Assembly: GCF_000633355.1 (NCBI RefSeq)
Contig: NZ_AYMQ01000094.1
Coordinates: 62,001-126,000, forward strand
Source: Serratia sp. H1w
GTDB lineage: Bacteria > Pseudomonadota > Gammaproteobacteria > Enterobacterales > Enterobacteriaceae
Length of the DNA: 64,000 nt
Direction of reading: 5' to 3'
Positions within the stretch are counted from its first letter, which is position 1; each line of letters begins with the position of its first letter. Below the pieces are notes generated by a model that made no database searches, was not told the DNA's origin, and saw only the letters and a list, made by a program, of their open reading frames with translations. This document shows, piece after piece, positions 21,185 through 33,302 of this stretch. Both the position numbers and the translations under genes were made by a program.

Positions 21185-21201
21185 ACGCCCAAATTTTGTT
21201 C

Positions 21202-21969
21202 TCAGCCCGCCAGCACTTTCCACAGCAGATGCCGATACACTGGCATCAACGCCTGCTGGTGCATGTAATAGAAACAAACCAACGCCCCTGCCCAACTAGC
21301 GATACAGGCCAAGCGTAGCCGCATCGGTGTGAGCCAGCGCGTCAGCTTGTCGGCACTACTTTTCCCTTCACGCCACCAACGCCAGCTCAGCCAGGCTGCG
21401 AGCCAGGTCAGCACCACAACGCCAAACAGCAGCCATTTGAACAACGCGCTGTTAGTGCTGGCAGGGATATCGATCGCCACGCCTGCCAGAATGCCAGGGA
21501 AGAAATAGATCGGCGGCCAGGTCAGGCAGCCAATGATATTGGGCAAGGCAAATTTATAGGGTGGCAGATCAAGCATCCCGGCCACCATCGGTACCAGCGG
21601 ACGCGTCGGGCCAATAAAGCGGCCAATCAAAATGGTTACGATACTGTGCTGATGCAGCGCATGCTCGGTCTTATCCAGCAGCGCCTTGTTCTTTTTCAGG
21701 AACGACCAGCGGTGCAGCGGCCCCTTGAAGGCCCGGCCAATAAAGTAGGAAATCCAATCCCCCAGCAGACAACCGACGATGCCGGCTCCCCAGGCCATAT
21801 AAAAATCCACCTGCCCGCTGCCGATCAGTGCGCCAATGCTGGCCATCATCACCGTGCCCGGCAATAGCAAACCGACCAACGCCAATGACTCCAGGAACGC
21901 CACCAACATGACCACCACCAGGGTGAAAGCCAATGACTGGGTGATCAACTGTTGTAAATAGGCTTCCAT
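21202..21969 (-). CDS. yabI: DedA-family membrane protein YabI
   Basis: Integral membrane protein of the DedA (SNARE-associated/VTT) family, 255 residues with about five to six hydrophobic segments. Blocks LVAFLESLALVGLLLPGTV near 20-40 and GRFIGPTRPLVPMVAGML near 120 match E. coli YabI, as does KKNKALLDKTEHALHQHS. DedA proteins as a group are linked to membrane lipid translocation and proton-motive-force homeostasis; the role of YabI alone is not settled. Start ATG at 21969. In E. coli it follows thiQ directly; here ilvBN and the dinQ-like locus lie between, and the ara operon is missing on its other side. Confidence 0.93.
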   Translation of the reverse strand: MEAYLQQLITQSLAFTLVVVMLVAFLESLALVGLLLPGTVMMASIGALIGSGQVDFYMAWGAGIVGCLLGDWISYFIGRAFKGPLHRWSFLKKNKALLDKTEHALHQHSIVTILIGRFIGPTRPLVPMVAGMLDLPPYKFALPNIIGCLTWPPIYFFPGILAGVAIDIPASTNSALFKWLLFGVVVLTWLAAWLSWRWWREGKSSADKLTRWLTPMRLRLACIASWAGALVCFYYMHQQALMPVYRHLLWKVLAG

Positions 21970-22076
21970 TAAACCTCTGTGTATAAGCTCAAGCGCGTGG
22001 GCGGAGGATTGTCCGGCCCGGACCGGGGTGAGTCAATCGTTGAATTGTATGTAGATTTGGCCGATCCAGCCAATCA

Positions 22077-22105
22077 TGGACAATGACTGTATAAATACCC
22101 ATACT
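22077..22105 (+). promoter_or_regulatory. polB promoter with LexA-like operator
   Basis: TGGACA (22077-22082), 17-base spacer, CATACT (22100-22105). Overlapping the spacer is CTGTATAAATACCCAT (22087-22102), which agrees with the LexA consensus at 12 of 16 positions; the first half is perfect but the last half is CCAT rather than ACAG. E. coli polB has CTGTATAAAACCACAG at the same place, so SOS control is likely conserved though weaker. Confidence 0.65.
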
Positions 22106-22140
22106 ATAAACACCCATTCTTCATTGATACCCAGCGACCA

Positions 22141-24507
22141 GTGACATCGTTACAACAGGGTTTCCTGCTCACTCGCCATTGGCGTGATACGCCTGCCGGT
22201 ACCGAAGTCGAATTCTGGCTGGCGACCGACAGCGGGCCACAACGGCTACGGCTGGCACCGCAAACCTCCGTGGCATTTATTCCCGCCGAACAGCGTCAGC
22301 GGGCCGAGTTGCTGCTGCGTGAAGAGCGTCATATCGAGCTGAAACCCCTGCCGTTGCTGGATTTCCACTCCAGGCCGGTGATGGGGCTTTATTGCCGCCA
22401 GCACCGTCAGTTGATCAAGTTGGAAAAGCTGTTGAAAGAGGGTGGCGTCAACGTGTTTGAGGCCGATATCCGCCCGCCGGAACGCTATCTGATGGAGCGC
22501 TTTATCACCGCTCCGGTCTGGTTCAACGGCCAACCCGACGGCCATGGGCTATGGCTTAATGCCCAGATGAAGCCCTCTCCTGACTATCGCCCCAACTTAA
22601 AACTGGTGTCGCTGGATATCGAAACCACCGCCCACGGCGAGCTTTACTCCATCGCGCTGGAAGGCTGCGGTCAGCGCCAAGTCTATATGCTTGGCCCGGC
22701 CAACGGCGGCAACGAGCCTCTGGATTTCGAGCTGGAATACTGCAATAGCCGTCCACAGCTGCTGGAACGCCTGAACCAATGGCTGGAGCAGCACGATCCC
22801 GACGCCATCATCGGCTGGAACCTGGTGCAGTTCGACCTGCGGGTACTGCAAAAGCACGCTGAACGCTATCAAATCCCTCTGCGCTTTGGCCGTGGCGGCA
22901 GCTTGCTGGAATGGCGCGAGCATGGCTTCAAGCAAAACCACTTCTTCGCCTCGGCTTCCGGGCGGTTGATTATTGATGGTATCGAGGCGCTGAAATCGGC
23001 CACCTGGAACTTCCCGTCCTTCAGCCTGGAATATGTAGCGCAAACGCTGCTTGGGGAAGGAAAGTCGATCGACAATCCTTACCAGCGGATGGCAGAAATA
23101 GACCGCCGCTTTGCCGAGGATAAACCCGCACTGGCACGCTATAACCTGAAGGACTGCGAGCTGGTCACGCGAATTTTCGCCAAAACCGAACTACTGACCT
23201 TCCTGCTGGAACGTGCCACGGTAACCGGGTTGGCTGCCGATCGCAGCGGCGGTTCGGTGGCGGCCTTTAACCACCTCTATATTCCACGCATGCATCGCCA
23301 GGGCTATGTAGCCCCCAATCTTGGGGAGTTACCGGAAGAACACAGCCCCGGTGGTTTTGTGATGGATTCACAGCCCGGCCTGTATGATTCGGTATTGGTG
23401 CTTGATTACAAGAGCCTGTACCCGTCGATCATCCGCACCTTCCTGATCGATCCCGTCGGGCTGGTCGAAGGCATGCAGCATCCAGACGATGAGAACTCGG
23501 TACCCGGTTTTCGCCAGGCTCGTTTCTCACGTAACAAGCACTGCCTGCCTGAAATTGTTCGCCAAATCTGGCAAGGGCGCGAAACGGCCAAGCGCCACAA
23601 CAACAAGCCGCTGTCGCAGGCGCTGAAGATCATTATGAATGCGTTCTATGGCGTGTTGGGATCGAGCGGCTGCCGTTTCTTCGATCCCCGACTGGCCTCG
23701 TCAATCACTCTGCGCGGCCATGAGATCATGCGCCAGACGCGGGAATTGATCGAGGCAAAAGGTTACCAGGTCATCTACGGCGATACGGACTCGACGTTTG
23801 TCTGGCTGAAAAAGGCCCACAACGAACAACAGGCCGCCGAGATTGGCCGCGAACTGTTGGATCACGTCAATCAATGGTGGCAGCAACACCTGCAACAGCA
23901 ATATGGGCTGGAGAATGCGCTGGAGCTGGAATTTGAAACCCACTACTCGCGCTTTTTAATGCCGACCATCCGGGGTGCCGAACAGGGCAGCAAAAAGCGC
24001 TACGCCGGGCTGATCAGCAAACCGGATGGCAGTGAAGAAATGGTGTATAAAGGTCTGGAAACAGTACGTACCGACTGGACCCCGCTGGCTCAGCAGTTTC
24101 AGCAGCAGCTCTATCAACGCATCTTCAAGCGCCAGCCTTATCAGGATTTTGTGCGCGAATACGTCGCTAAAACGCTGAACGGCGAATTTGACGATCGGTT
24201 GGTCTACCGTAAACGCCTGCGGCGCAAGCTGGACGACTATCAACGCAATGTTCCGCCTCATGCCCGTGCAGCCCGCCTGGCCGATGACTATAATCGTCAA
24301 CAGGGGCGGCCGCTGCAATATCAGAACGGTGGCTGGATCAGCTATGTGATGACGCTGGCTGGGCCAGAACCGCTGGAAACCCGGCAATCCGCGATCGACT
24401 ACGATCATTATCTCGAACGCCAGCTGCAACCGGTGGCAGACGCGATACTTCCCTTCCTATACGACGATTTTTCAGCGTTGGTGACCAAGCAGATAGGACT
24501 GTTCTGA
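22141..24507 (+). CDS. polB: DNA polymerase II
   Basis: Family B polymerase with 3-5 exonuclease activity, used in lesion bypass and restart; 788 residues (E. coli 783). Exonuclease motif [13 protein letters not shown] near 155, polymerase motif [14 protein letters not shown] near 420, motif [16 protein letters not shown] near 500 and motif [11 protein letters not shown] near 545 are all intact. Ends at QIGLF like the E. coli protein. The GTG at 22141 lacks a strong ribosome site, but no better in-frame start gives the family N-terminus ([16 protein letters not shown]). Likely LexA controlled. Confidence 0.97.
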   Translation: MTSLQQGFLLTRHWRDTPAGTEVEFWLATDSGPQRLRLAPQTSVAFIPAEQRQRAELLLREERHIELKPLPLLDFHSRPVMGLYCRQHRQLIKLEKLLKEGGVNVFEADIRPPERYLMERFITAPVWFNGQPDGHGLWLNAQMKPSPDYRPNLKLVSLDIETTAHGELYSIALEGCGQRQVYMLGPANGGNEPLDFELEYCNSRPQLLERLNQWLEQHDPDAIIGWNLVQFDLRVLQKHAERYQIPLRFGRGGSLLEWREHGFKQNHFFASASGRLIIDGIEALKSATWNFPSFSLEYVAQTLLGEGKSIDNPYQRMAEIDRRFAEDKPALARYNLKDCELVTRIFAKTELLTFLLERATVTGLAADRSGGSVAAFNHLYIPRMHRQGYVAPNLGELPEEHSPGGFVMDSQPGLYDSVLVLDYKSLYPSIIRTFLIDPVGLVEGMQHPDDENSVPGFRQARFSRNKHCLPEIVRQIWQGRETAKRHNNKPLSQALKIIMNAFYGVLGSSGCRFFDPRLASSITLRGHEIMRQTRELIEAKGYQVIYGDTDSTFVWLKKAHNEQQAAEIGRELLDHVNQWWQQHLQQQYGLENALELEFETHYSRFLMPTIRGAEQGSKKRYAGLISKPDGSEEMVYKGLETVRTDWTPLAQQFQQQLYQRIFKRQPYQDFVREYVAKTLNGEFDDRLVYRKRLRRKLDDYQRNVPPHARAARLADDYNRQQGRPLQYQNGGWISYVMTLAGPEPLETRQSAIDYDHYLERQLQPVADAILPFLYDDFSALVTKQIGLF

Positions 24508-24850
24508 GCAGTAAAAAAGCGAGGGCTACGGCCATCTCTCCGGAGAACCCCTCTCTTTTCGCAGGTGTTAATCAGAATTTAAGAAGAAAAAATCATCGGG
24601 TTTTACAGGTGACGAATGCGCCGCCTTCCATTACCATAGCGCCCTTCCCAAATTCTGAACCACTATTCACAACACCGTTGTCGCAATGCCGTCACCAGAC
24701 GCTAGCATGGCGTAACAAACTATTGCCCGCTAAACGACAATAAAGCTAGCCAACCAGTGTGGCCGGCAATAGCAAGCAGTTGAAACAGGTTACCCAGAGC
24801 TTATCCGCCGGGTAGCAAGACTTACTTAATAAGAATCGAGCCGACAAACT
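24508..24850. other. polB-rapA intergenic region
   Basis: 343 bases with the rapA promoter somewhere inside. An 8-base inverted repeat CTATTGCC (24720-24727) and GGCAATAG (24765-24772) surrounds a 37-base loop. A weak -35-like TTGAAA lies near 24780. No small gene or strong terminator is visible. Confidence 0.45.
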
Positions 24851-27757
24851 ATGCCTTTTACACTTGGTCAACGCTGGATCAGCGATACGGAAAGCGAATT
24901 GGGACTGGGAACCGTGGTCGCACTGGACGTGCGCATGGTCACCCTGCTTTTCCCCGCCACCGGTGAAAACCGCCTCTATGCCAGAAACGACTCACCGATT
25001 ACCCGCGTGATGTTCAACCCGGGCGATACCATCAGCAACCACGAAGGCTGGCAGTTGCAGGTAGAGGAAGTCAAAGAGGATAACGGCCTGTTGACCTATA
25101 TCGGCACGCGCCTGGATACCCAGGAAAGCGGCGTCGCCATGCGTGAAGTGCTGCTGGATAGCAAGCTGACCTTCAGCAAGCCACAAGATCGCCTGTTTGC
25201 CGGCCAGATCGATCGTATGGATCGCTTTGCGCTGCGTTTCCGTGCTCGCAAGTACCAGAGTGAGCAGTATCGTCTGCCGTTCGCTGGCCTGCGTGGCATG
25301 CGCGCCAGTCTGATCCCACACCAGTTGCATATCGCCTACGAAGTCGGCCAGCGCCATGCGCCGCGCGTACTGCTGGCCGATGAAGTCGGTCTGGGTAAAA
25401 CCATCGAAGCCGGGATGATTATTCATCAGCAACTGCTGGCTGGCCGCGCCGAACGCGTGCTGATCGTGGTGCCGGAAACCCTGCAACACCAGTGGCTGGT
25501 TGAAATGATGCGTCGCTTCAACCTCTATTTCTCCCTGTTTGACGATAGCCGCTACTCCGAAGCGATGCTCGACAGCAGCAACCCGTTCGAAACCGAACAG
25601 TTGGTGATCTGCTCGCTGGATTTCGTGCGTCGCAACAAACAGCGCCTTGAGCAGTTGGCCGATGCCCATTGGGATCTGCTGGTAGTAGACGAAGCTCATC
25701 ACCTGGCCTGGAGCGAAGAAGCGCCAAGCCGTGAATATCAGGTGATTGAACAGTTGGCAGAGCACATTCCCGGCGTACTGCTGTTGACGGCAACTCCGGA
25801 GCAGCTCGGTCAGCAGAGCCACTTTGCCCGTCTGCGCCTGCTGGATCCCAGCCGTTTCCATGACTACCAGGAGTTTGTCACCGATCAACAGAAATACCGT
25901 CCGGTCGCCGATGCGGTGACGCTGCTGTTGAGCGGCGAGCGCCTGGCGGATGACAAACTGAACCTGCTGGGTGAACTGATCGACGAGCAGGACATTGAAC
26001 CGCTGCTGAAAGCGGCCAACAGCGATACCGACAATAGCGAGCAGGCGCGCCAGGAACTGGTCACCATGCTAATGGATCGCCACGGCACCAGCCGCGTGCT
26101 GTTCCGTAATACCCGTAATGGCGTAAAAGGTTTCCCACACCGTCACCTGCACCAGATCAAACTACCGTTGCCAGCGCAATATCAGACGGCAATCAAAGTC
26201 TCCGGCATCATGAGCGCCAAGAAAACCGTCGAAGCCCGCGCCCGCGATATGCTCTACCCGGAACAGATTTATCAGGAGTTCGAAGGCGAGAATGCCACCT
26301 GGTGGAACTTCGACCCGCGCGTGGAGTGGCTGCTGGATTATCTGGTCGCCAACCGTCATGAAAAAGTGCTGGTGATCTGCGCCCAGGCGGCTACCGCTCT
26401 GCAACTGGAACAGGTACTGCGCGAGCGCGAAGCGATCCGTGCCGCCGTGTTCCATGAAGGGCTGAGCATTATCGAACGCGACCGCGCCGCCGCCTACTTC
26501 GCTTCACAAGAAGAAGGTGCACAGGTGCTGCTGTGCTCTGAAATCGGTTCGGAAGGGCGTAACTTCCAGTTTGCCAGCCAGATGGTGATGTTCGATCTGC
26601 CGTTCAACCCAGACCTGCTGGAGCAACGTATCGGCCGTCTGGATCGTATCGGCCAAATGCATGACATCCAGATTATGGTGCCTTACCTGGAAAACACCGC
26701 TCAGTCCGTGCTGGGCCGCTGGTTCCATGAAGGGCTGGATGCCTTCGAGCATACCTGCCCGACCGGCCGTCCGATTTATGACAGCAGCTACGAGCAACTG
26801 ATTGGCTACCTCGCCGCACCTACCGAGCAGGAAGGCCTGGACGAGTTTATCCATGCCTGTAACCAGCAGCATATCCAGCTCAAATCCCAGCTGGAACAGG
26901 GCCGTGACCGTCTGCTGGAGATGCACTCCAATGGCGGTGACAAAGCTCAGGCGCTGGCAGAAGCCATCGCCGCACAAGACAACGACATCAATCTGGTGGG
27001 CTTTGCACTCAACCTGTTCGATATCGTCGGCATCAATCAGGAAGACCGCAGCGACAACCTGATCGTCCTGACCCCGTCCGACCATATGCTGGTGCCAGAC
27101 TTCCCAGGACTGCCGCAGGATGGCTGTACCGTGACGTTCGATCGCGAGCAGGCGCTGTCGCGTGAAGATGCCCAGTTTGTCAGTTGGGAGCACCCGATTA
27201 TCCGCAACGGGCTTGATCTGATCCTCTCCGGCGACACCGGGAGCTGTGCGGTTTCCCTGTTGAAAAACAAGGCGCTGCCGGTCGGTACCCTACTGGTCGA
27301 ACTGGTTTATGTGGTTGAGGCGCAGGCGCCTAAACACCTGCAACTGACCCGCTTCCTGCCGCCAACGCCGATCCGCATGTTGATGGATCGCAAGGGGACC
27401 AACCTGGCGGCACAGGTCGAGTTCGAAAGCTTCAACCGTCAGTTGAACGCGGTCAACCGCCACACCTCCAGCAAGTTGGTGAATGCGGTACAGCAAGAGG
27501 TGCACGTGATGCTACAACAGGCCGAAAGCCTGGTGGAAGAGCAGGCGCGTGCGCTAATCGAGCAGGCCAAGCATGAAGCCGATGACAAACTGAGCACCGA
27601 ACTGGCCCGTCTGGAAGCCCTGAAAGCGGTTAACCCGAACATCCGTGACGACGAAGTCGAAGCGCTGGAGTTCAACCGTAAACAGGTGCTGGTTAACCTC
27701 AATGAAGCGGGATGGCGACTGGATGCGATTCGCCTGGTAGTGGTAACACACCAGTAA
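24851..27757 (+). CDS. rapA: RNA polymerase-associated ATPase RapA
   Basis: Swi2/Snf2-type ATPase that binds RNA polymerase and helps recycle it; 968 residues, the E. coli length. N-terminal Tudor-like domains (residues 1-110), then the helicase core with Walker [14 protein letters not shown] near 175, the DEAH box VVDEAHHL near 280, motif [11 protein letters not shown], and motif [14 protein letters not shown] near 590. ATG at 24851. A 9-bp hairpin follows. rluA lies 56 bases downstream in the same direction, as in E. coli. Confidence 0.97.
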   Translation: MPFTLGQRWISDTESELGLGTVVALDVRMVTLLFPATGENRLYARNDSPITRVMFNPGDTISNHEGWQLQVEEVKEDNGLLTYIGTRLDTQESGVAMREVLLDSKLTFSKPQDRLFAGQIDRMDRFALRFRARKYQSEQYRLPFAGLRGMRASLIPHQLHIAYEVGQRHAPRVLLADEVGLGKTIEAGMIIHQQLLAGRAERVLIVVPETLQHQWLVEMMRRFNLYFSLFDDSRYSEAMLDSSNPFETEQLVICSLDFVRRNKQRLEQLADAHWDLLVVDEAHHLAWSEEAPSREYQVIEQLAEHIPGVLLLTATPEQLGQQSHFARLRLLDPSRFHDYQEFVTDQQKYRPVADAVTLLLSGERLADDKLNLLGELIDEQDIEPLLKAANSDTDNSEQARQELVTMLMDRHGTSRVLFRNTRNGVKGFPHRHLHQIKLPLPAQYQTAIKVSGIMSAKKTVEARARDMLYPEQIYQEFEGENATWWNFDPRVEWLLDYLVANRHEKVLVICAQAATALQLEQVLREREAIRAAVFHEGLSIIERDRAAAYFASQEEGAQVLLCSEIGSEGRNFQFASQMVMFDLPFNPDLLEQRIGRLDRIGQMHDIQIMVPYLENTAQSVLGRWFHEGLDAFEHTCPTGRPIYDSSYEQLIGYLAAPTEQEGLDEFIHACNQQHIQLKSQLEQGRDRLLEMHSNGGDKAQALAEAIAAQDNDINLVGFALNLFDIVGINQEDRSDNLIVLTPSDHMLVPDFPGLPQDGCTVTFDREQALSREDAQFVSWEHPIIRNGLDLILSGDTGSCAVSLLKNKALPVGTLLVELVYVVEAQAPKHLQLTRFLPPTPIRMLMDRKGTNLAAQVEFESFNRQLNAVNRHTSSKLVNAVQQEVHVMLQQAESLVEEQARALIEQAKHEADDKLSTELARLEALKAVNPNIRDDEVEALEFNRKQVLVNLNEAGWRLDAIRLVVVTHQ

Positions 27758-27766
27758 TCCACTTGA

Positions 27767-27787
27767 CGGGAAGCCTTTGGCTTCCCG
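27767..27787 (+). terminator. Hairpin after rapA
   Basis: Perfect stem CGGGAAGCC-TTT-GGCTTCCCG, followed by GGTTTGCC, so the U tail is weak. It lies in the gap before rluA and argues that the rluA coding region begins at 27813 and not earlier. Rho-independent termination would be partial. Confidence 0.6.
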
Positions 27788-27812
27788 GTTTGCCCTTCTC
27801 AGCGGAGCTAAC

Positions 27813-28463
27813 ATGGAACCTTACAATCCCCCGCAAGATCCGATGCACGTGCTGTATCAGGATGAGCACATCATCGTGGTCAACAAGCCCAGCGGGCTGC
27901 TTTCCGTGCCTGGCCGTGCGCCGGAGAACAAAGACAGCCTGATGACGCGTATCCAGGCCGACTTCCCTGCGGCGGAATCGGTACATCGCCTGGATATGGC
28001 CACCAGCGGGGTGATCGTCGTAGCGTTGAACAAGGCTGCCGAACGTGAGCTAAAACGCCAGTTCCGCGAGCGTGAGCCGAAAAAATGCTACATCGCCCGC
28101 GTATGGGGGCATATGGCACAGGATGAAGGGCTGGTAGATTTACCGCTGATTTGTGACTGGCCAAACCGGCCATTGCAGAAAGTGTGTTTTGAAACCGGCA
28201 AGGCTGCACAGACCGAATATGTGGTACTTTCCCGTGATGCGGATGGCAGCACGCGGGTCAAGCTGCTACCCATCACCGGGCGCTCACACCAATTACGCGT
28301 ACATATGCTGGCATTGGGTCACCCGATCCTCGGCGATGGCTTCTACGCCCCGCCAGAGGCCAAGGCGATGGCCCCACGCCTGCAACTGCACGCCCAAGAA
28401 TTGCGGATCACCCATCCAGCGTTCCAGACCCCGATGCATTTTCGCGTCGAGCCGGATTTCTGA
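27813..28463 (+). CDS. rluA: tRNA/rRNA pseudouridine synthase RluA
   Basis: Makes pseudouridine at position 746 of 23S rRNA and 32 of several tRNAs in E. coli. 216 residues. The catalytic aspartate is in HRLDMATSGVIVVAL near residue 64; FREREPKKCYIARVWG and PITGRSHQLRVHMLALGHPILGD are family blocks. ATG at 27813 is preceded by GGAG and matches E. coli (MENYNPPQEP); an upstream TTG frame from 27777 would run through the rapA hairpin and is not used. Confidence 0.95.
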   Translation: MEPYNPPQDPMHVLYQDEHIIVVNKPSGLLSVPGRAPENKDSLMTRIQADFPAAESVHRLDMATSGVIVVALNKAAERELKRQFREREPKKCYIARVWGHMAQDEGLVDLPLICDWPNRPLQKVCFETGKAAQTEYVVLSRDADGSTRVKLLPITGRSHQLRVHMLALGHPILGDGFYAPPEAKAMAPRLQLHAQELRITHPAFQTPMHFRVEPDF

Positions 28464-28471
28464 GTAGCAGT

Positions 28472-28495
28472 GGGTTCAGCATGCTGAACCCCTAC
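28472..28495 (-). repeat. REP-like palindrome with GTAG foot
   Basis: Perfect palindrome GGGTTCAGCATGCTGAACCC followed by CTAC. Same design as 1055-1078 and 9934-9997; the GTAG foot is on the minus strand. It lies between the convergent ends of rluA and djlA, nine bases after rluA. Confidence 0.75.
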
Positions 28496-28514
28496 CCCGG
28501 TAAAATCTCTGGCT

Positions 28515-29336
28515 TTACTTGAAGCCCTTTTCGCGTTTGATCAGATCGTAAGCCGCCTGGATCTCCTGCGCTTTCTGCTTCGCCATCTCCATCATTTCCG
28601 GCGGTAACCCTTTGGCCACCAGCTTGTCCGGATGATGCTCGCCCATCAGCTTGCGGTAGGCGCGCTTGATGGTGGTGGCATCGTCGCTGCTGTTAACGCC
28701 CAGCACCTTGCAGGCATCTTCCAGCGTTGGGCCACGTTGCGCCTGCTGGTAGCCGCCATAGGAGTAATCCCCCTGCTGCCCACCACCAAACTGACGTCCG
28801 CCTTCAATCATGCTGAGGAACTGATCGAACTGAGCGCGGGAAATGCCCAGCTCTTCGGCAATCACATACAGCACCTGACGTTCGTTCGGATGCAGCGAAC
28901 CGTCGGCAAACGCGGCCTGGATCTGAATTTCCAGAAACATCCGAATCAGGTCAAAGCGGCCAAAGCAGATGCTACGTAACTGTTGCAAGGTTTCACGCAG
29001 CGGGAACTGACTGTGCTTGCCTTCACGAAACGCCTGTTGCGCCGCGGTGCGGGCCTCGCCATGCAGTTGCAGGCGGTCCATGAACAGGCTGGCTATCTGG
29101 ATATCGGCTTCGGTTACCCGCCCTTTCGATTTGGTCAGATGCCCCATAACCTGAAAGGTGGTGCGGAAAAATAACGTCTGCCGCGTTTGTTGATCGGTAA
29201 AGAAGCCCCGGCTGCGCTTGTTATTGCGTGCGGTATCGATCATATGACCAACAATCAGCCCTAACACTACACCCCAGAATCCGCCGCCAGCCCAAATGGC
29301 AACAATCACTCCGAGCAGTTTTCCCCAATACTGCAT
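28515..29336 (-). CDS. djlA: Co-chaperone DjlA, membrane-anchored
   Basis: Inner-membrane J-domain co-chaperone that activates DnaK; 273 residues from the ATG at 29336 (271 in E. coli). One N-terminal membrane helix (residues 5-26, with [18 protein letters not shown]), a TerB-like middle domain ([20 protein letters not shown] to [26 protein letters not shown]), and a C-terminal J domain with the HPD motif in [19 protein letters not shown] precedes the ATG at 29336. An upstream TTG at 29354 is rejected. It ends convergent to rluA. Confidence 0.95.
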   Translation of the reverse strand: MQYWGKLLGVIVAIWAGGGFWGVVLGLIVGHMIDTARNNKRSRGFFTDQQTRQTLFFRTTFQVMGHLTKSKGRVTEADIQIASLFMDRLQLHGEARTAAQQAFREGKHSQFPLRETLQQLRSICFGRFDLIRMFLEIQIQAAFADGSLHPNERQVLYVIAEELGISRAQFDQFLSMIEGGRQFGGGQQGDYSYGGYQQAQRGPTLEDACKVLGVNSSDDATTIKRAYRKLMGEHHPDKLVAKGLPPEMMEMAKQKAQEIQAAYDLIKREKGFK

Positions 29337-29566
29337 ATACTCCCCAACTATCAAACCGTAATAAGCCGTGTATCCCTATCGGTACGCGCAAGGGTTAAGG
29401 CGATTTTTTTCAAGAATTCGATTATCATACCTGTCATTTATCTCTGCGCCTAACGACGACGCATTCGAACGGCAGGATTTAACACTAGCGCAACGCTGAT
29501 GAGTGATATAGGCTCTGACCGTTTGCCGGACATGACGCCTCTGATGACGGAACACCAAAACCGCGT

Positions 29567-31933
29567 ATGAAAAAAAGTTTCCCAACACTGCTGGCCACGT
29601 TGATTTGGACGGCAATTTACAGTCAGCACGCGCTGGCAGATCTGGCCGAGCAATGTATGCTCGGCGTGCCTGTTTACGACAAACCAGTCATCACCGGCGA
29701 TCCCAACAGCCTGCCGGTCACCATCATTTCCGATGATTCACAGGCCAATTACCCGAGCAGCGCGCTGTTCAGCGGCAACGTGAATATCGAACAGGGCAAC
29801 AGCACCCTGACTGCGAAGCAGGTTGAGCTTAACCAGACGCAAAAAGACGGGCAGCCGGACCCTATCCGTACCGTTACCGCCACCGGCGACGTGAACTACG
29901 CGGATAATCAGATCAAACTGAAAGGGCCAAAAGCCTGGTCAAACCTGAACACCAAAGATACTGACGTCTATCAAGGCGACTATCAGATGGTGGGCCGCCA
30001 AGGGCGTGGTGAAGCCGACAAGATGAAGATGCGCGGTCAAAACCGCTACACCATCCTGGAAAACGGCACTTTCACCTCCTGCTTGCCAGGGGATGACAGC
30101 TGGAGCGTCGTTGGCTCCGAAGTGATCCACGATCGCGAAGAAGAAGTGGCCGAAGTGTGGAATGCCCGTTTCAAGATTGGCAAGGTGCCGGTGTTCTATA
30201 GCCCTTACTTGCAGCTTCCGGTGGGTAACAAGCGCCGTTCCGGCTTCCTGATCCCCAATGCCAAATATGGCAGTAATAACGGCTTCGAGTTCATGCTGCC
30301 GTATTACTGGAACATTGCGCCGAACTTTGATGCCACCATCACGCCGCACTACATGACCAATCGTGGGCTGCAATGGCAGAACGAATTCCGCTATCTGGTA
30401 CAACCGGGCCTGGGTACCATGGCCTTCGACTGGCTGCCAAGCGATAGCCAGTACGAGAAAGATCACGGGGATGCCGACGACAGTAAACGTTGGCTGTTCT
30501 ACTGGGCACATAACGGCGTTATGGATCAGGTGTGGCGTTTCAACGTCGACTACACCAAGGTCAGCGATCCTTATTACTTCACCGATCTGGACTCCAAATA
30601 CGGTTCCACTACCGATGGCTACGCCACGCAGAAATTCAGCGTCGGTTATGCCGATGAGAACTGGGATGCCACGCTGGCCTCCAAACAGTTCCAGATTTTC
30701 AGCGGTGCAGGCAACCAAAACGCCTACCGTGCGCAGCCGCAGTTGGATCTCAACTACTATAAATCGGATATCGGCCCGTTTGATTTCCACACCTACGGCC
30801 AGGTCGCCAAGTTTACCAGCGTCAACCCGAATAACCCGGAAGCTACGCGTTGGCACGTAGAACCGGCAATCAATCTGCCGCTGGCCAACAGTTGGGGCAG
30901 CCTGAATACCGAAGCCAAACTGATGGCGACGCATTTCCAGCAGACGATTCCGAACGGCTTTGCCGCCGACTATGCCAGCCGTAACCCGGGTAGCCCGGTG
31001 CCCGATCTGGAAGACTCGGTCAACCGCGTACTGCCACAGTTCAAGACCGACGGTAAAGTGGTGTTTGATCGCCCAATGGATTGGTCACAGGGCTATACCC
31101 AGACCATTGAGCCACGTATGCAGTACCTGTACGTGCCTTATCGCGATCAAAGCAATATCTATACCTATGACTCAACCCTGCTGCAAACCGACTACTCGGG
31201 CCTGTTCCGCGACCGCTCCTACAGCGGCCTGGATCGTATCGCCTCGCAGAACCGTTTGGCAGCCGGTATCACTTCGCGCATTTATGATGATGCGCTAGTT
31301 GAACGTTTTAACGTTTCCGTAGGTCAAATCTACTACCTCAGCCGTTCGCGGACCGGGGATCAAAGCAGCAGCTTTGATAATAGTGATGATACCGGCAGCG
31401 TAGTCTGGGCTGGTGATACCTATTGGAAGATTGACGATCGTTGGGGCCTGCGTGGTGGCGTGCAGTACGACACCCGTCTTGACAGCTTCGCGTTAGGTGA
31501 CGCGGTAGTGGAGTATCGTCAGGATCAGAATCGCATGGTGCAGTTGAACTACCGTTATGCCAGCCCGGAGTATATTTCGGCTACCCTGCCTGATATCAGC
31601 AACCCAGGTTATCAGGACGGTATTTCACAGGTCGGTCTGGTGGCCAGTTGGCCAATTGCCGATCGTTGGGCGGTGGTCGGAGCGTATTACTACGACACTC
31701 GTGCGAAACAAACCGCTAACCAGTTGGTCGGCCTGCGCTATAACACCTGCTGCTGGGCGGTTAACGTGGGTTATGAGCGTAAGATCACCGATTGGGACTA
31801 CGGCAACCAGGTCAGTAAGTACGATAACAAAGTTTCGTTCAACGTCGAACTGCGTGGCTTGAGCAGCGATCACAGCATTGGGACCAATGAAATGCTGCGT
31901 GCGGGTATCCTGCCTTATCAACGTGCATTTTGA
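29567..31933 (+). CDS. lptD: LPS-assembly protein LptD
   Basis: Outer-membrane beta-barrel that inserts lipopolysaccharide in the outer leaflet together with LptE; 788 residues (E. coli 784). Signal peptide about 24 residues, cleaved after HALA. The four cysteines required for inter-domain disulfides are in QCMLGVP (about 30), FTSCLPGDD (about 173) and NTCCWAVN (near 725). The N-terminal OstA/LptA-like jellyroll ([19 protein letters not shown]) precedes the barrel. First gene of lptD-surA-pdxA-rsmA-apaG-apaH. SurA, next gene, is its folding factor. I could not assign a sigma-E promoter. Confidence 0.97.
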   Translation: MKKSFPTLLATLIWTAIYSQHALADLAEQCMLGVPVYDKPVITGDPNSLPVTIISDDSQANYPSSALFSGNVNIEQGNSTLTAKQVELNQTQKDGQPDPIRTVTATGDVNYADNQIKLKGPKAWSNLNTKDTDVYQGDYQMVGRQGRGEADKMKMRGQNRYTILENGTFTSCLPGDDSWSVVGSEVIHDREEEVAEVWNARFKIGKVPVFYSPYLQLPVGNKRRSGFLIPNAKYGSNNGFEFMLPYYWNIAPNFDATITPHYMTNRGLQWQNEFRYLVQPGLGTMAFDWLPSDSQYEKDHGDADDSKRWLFYWAHNGVMDQVWRFNVDYTKVSDPYYFTDLDSKYGSTTDGYATQKFSVGYADENWDATLASKQFQIFSGAGNQNAYRAQPQLDLNYYKSDIGPFDFHTYGQVAKFTSVNPNNPEATRWHVEPAINLPLANSWGSLNTEAKLMATHFQQTIPNGFAADYASRNPGSPVPDLEDSVNRVLPQFKTDGKVVFDRPMDWSQGYTQTIEPRMQYLYVPYRDQSNIYTYDSTLLQTDYSGLFRDRSYSGLDRIASQNRLAAGITSRIYDDALVERFNVSVGQIYYLSRSRTGDQSSSFDNSDDTGSVVWAGDTYWKIDDRWGLRGGVQYDTRLDSFALGDAVVEYRQDQNRMVQLNYRYASPEYISATLPDISNPGYQDGISQVGLVASWPIADRWAVVGAYYYDTRAKQTANQLVGLRYNTCCWAVNVGYERKITDWDYGNQVSKYDNKVSFNVELRGLSSDHSIGTNEMLRAGILPYQRAF

Positions 31934-32000
31934 TATTGTTTAGCATATTGAAAAACAACAACTTTCACCCGCATTTGCGGATTCAGATAACGGGAAATGT

Positions 32001-33302
32001 ATGAAGAACTGGAGAACGCTTTTTCTCGGATTGGTGGTTTGTGCCAATACCGCGTTCGCAGCACCGCAACAAGTGGACAAAGTCGCCGCCGTCGTCGATA
32101 ACGGCGTCGTGCTCGAGAGCGACGTAAACGGCCTGATGCAATCGGTGAAACTCAACGCACAGCAGGCTGGCCAGCAATTGCCAGACGACAACACGTTGCG
32201 TCACCAGATCCTGGAACGTCTGATCGCGGATAACATCCTGCTGCAGATGGCGCAAAAAATGGGGATCACCGTCAGCGATGCCGATCTGGACAAGGCAATC
32301 GCCAATATTGCTGCCCAGAACAAAATGAGCCTGGATCAGCTGCGTAGCCGCCTGGCTTACGAAGGTCTGAACTACAACACTTACCGTGCGCAAATCCGCA
32401 AGGAAATGCTGACCTCCGAAGTGCGTAACAATGAAGTGCGCCGCCGTGTCACCATCCTGCCACAGGAAGTCGATGCGTTAGCCAAACAGGTCGGTGCACA
32501 GAACGGCGGTGAAACCGACGTCAACATCAGCCACATCCTGATCCCATTACCAGAAAACCCATCGCAGCAGCAGGTTGATGAAGCTGAAGCGCTGGCGAAA
32601 CGTCTGGTGGGTGAAGCGACCAGCGGTGCCGATTTCGGCAAGCTGGCGATCACTTACTCCGCAGACTCTCAGGCGCTGAAAGGCGGCCACATGGGTTGGG
32701 GCAAGCTACAGGAAATGCCAACGCTGTTTGCAGAACGTCTATCCAGTGCCAAAAAAGGTGACGTGGTTGGCCCAATCCGCTCTGGCGTCGGCTTCCATAT
32801 CCTGAAGGTTAACGATATCCGTGGCGGTTCTCAGGCGATTTCCGTGACCGAAGTGCATGCCCGTCATATCCTGTTGAAACCTTCCGTGGTGATGACAGAC
32901 GATCAGGCCCGCGCCAAGCTGCAAGAAGTGGCTGCGGCCATCAAGAGTGGCAAAGCGAAGTTTGAAGACGAAGCCAAACAGCTGTCACAAGATCCGGGTT
33001 CAGCCTTGCAGGGCGGCGATCTGGGTTGGGCTTCGCCTGACATGTACGATCCTGCCTTCCGCGATGCGCTGCTGAAGCTGCAAAAAGGCCAGGTCAGCGA
33101 GCCGGTACACTCCTCCTTTGGCTGGCACCTGATCCAGTTGCTGGATACCCGTCAGGTGGATAAAACCGATGCGGCGCAGAAAGATCGTGCCTACCGCATG
33201 CTGTTTAACCGCAAGTTTGCCGAAGAAGCGCAAACCTGGATGCAGGAACAACGTGCCGCTGCTTACGTGAAGATCCTCGATGGAAGCAATGCACCGCAAT
33301 AA
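32001..33302 (+). CDS. surA: Periplasmic chaperone and peptidyl-prolyl isomerase SurA
   Basis: Periplasmic chaperone for outer-membrane proteins including LptD. 433 residues. Signal peptide [20 protein letters not shown] then the N-terminal chaperone domain. Two parvulin (PPIC) domains are clear: one beginning [15 protein letters not shown] near 175 and the second near 285 ([11 protein letters not shown] with [22 protein letters not shown]). Usually only the second is active as isomerase. ATG at 32001; SurA ends inside pdxA. Confidence 0.97.
   Translation: MKNWRTLFLGLVVCANTAFAAPQQVDKVAAVVDNGVVLESDVNGLMQSVKLNAQQAGQQLPDDNTLRHQILERLIADNILLQMAQKMGITVSDADLDKAIANIAAQNKMSLDQLRSRLAYEGLNYNTYRAQIRKEMLTSEVRNNEVRRRVTILPQEVDALAKQVGAQNGGETDVNISHILIPLPENPSQQQVDEAEALAKRLVGEATSGADFGKLAITYSADSQALKGGHMGWGKLQEMPTLFAERLSSAKKGDVVGPIRSGVGFHILKVNDIRGGSQAISVTEVHARHILLKPSVVMTDDQARAKLQEVAAAIKSGKAKFEDEAKQLSQDPGSALQGGDLGWASPDMYDPAFRDALLKLQKGQVSEPVHSSFGWHLIQLLDTRQVDKTDAAQKDRAYRMLFNRKFAEEAQTWMQEQRAAAYVKILDGSNAPQ

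Noticed and set aside
27777-27812. Upstream TTG start for rluA
   Set aside because: It would translate through the rapA 3-prime hairpin and add residues absent in the family.
29939-30934. 331-codon frame opposite lptD
   Set aside because: Antisense shadow of lptD; no motif or ribosome site.
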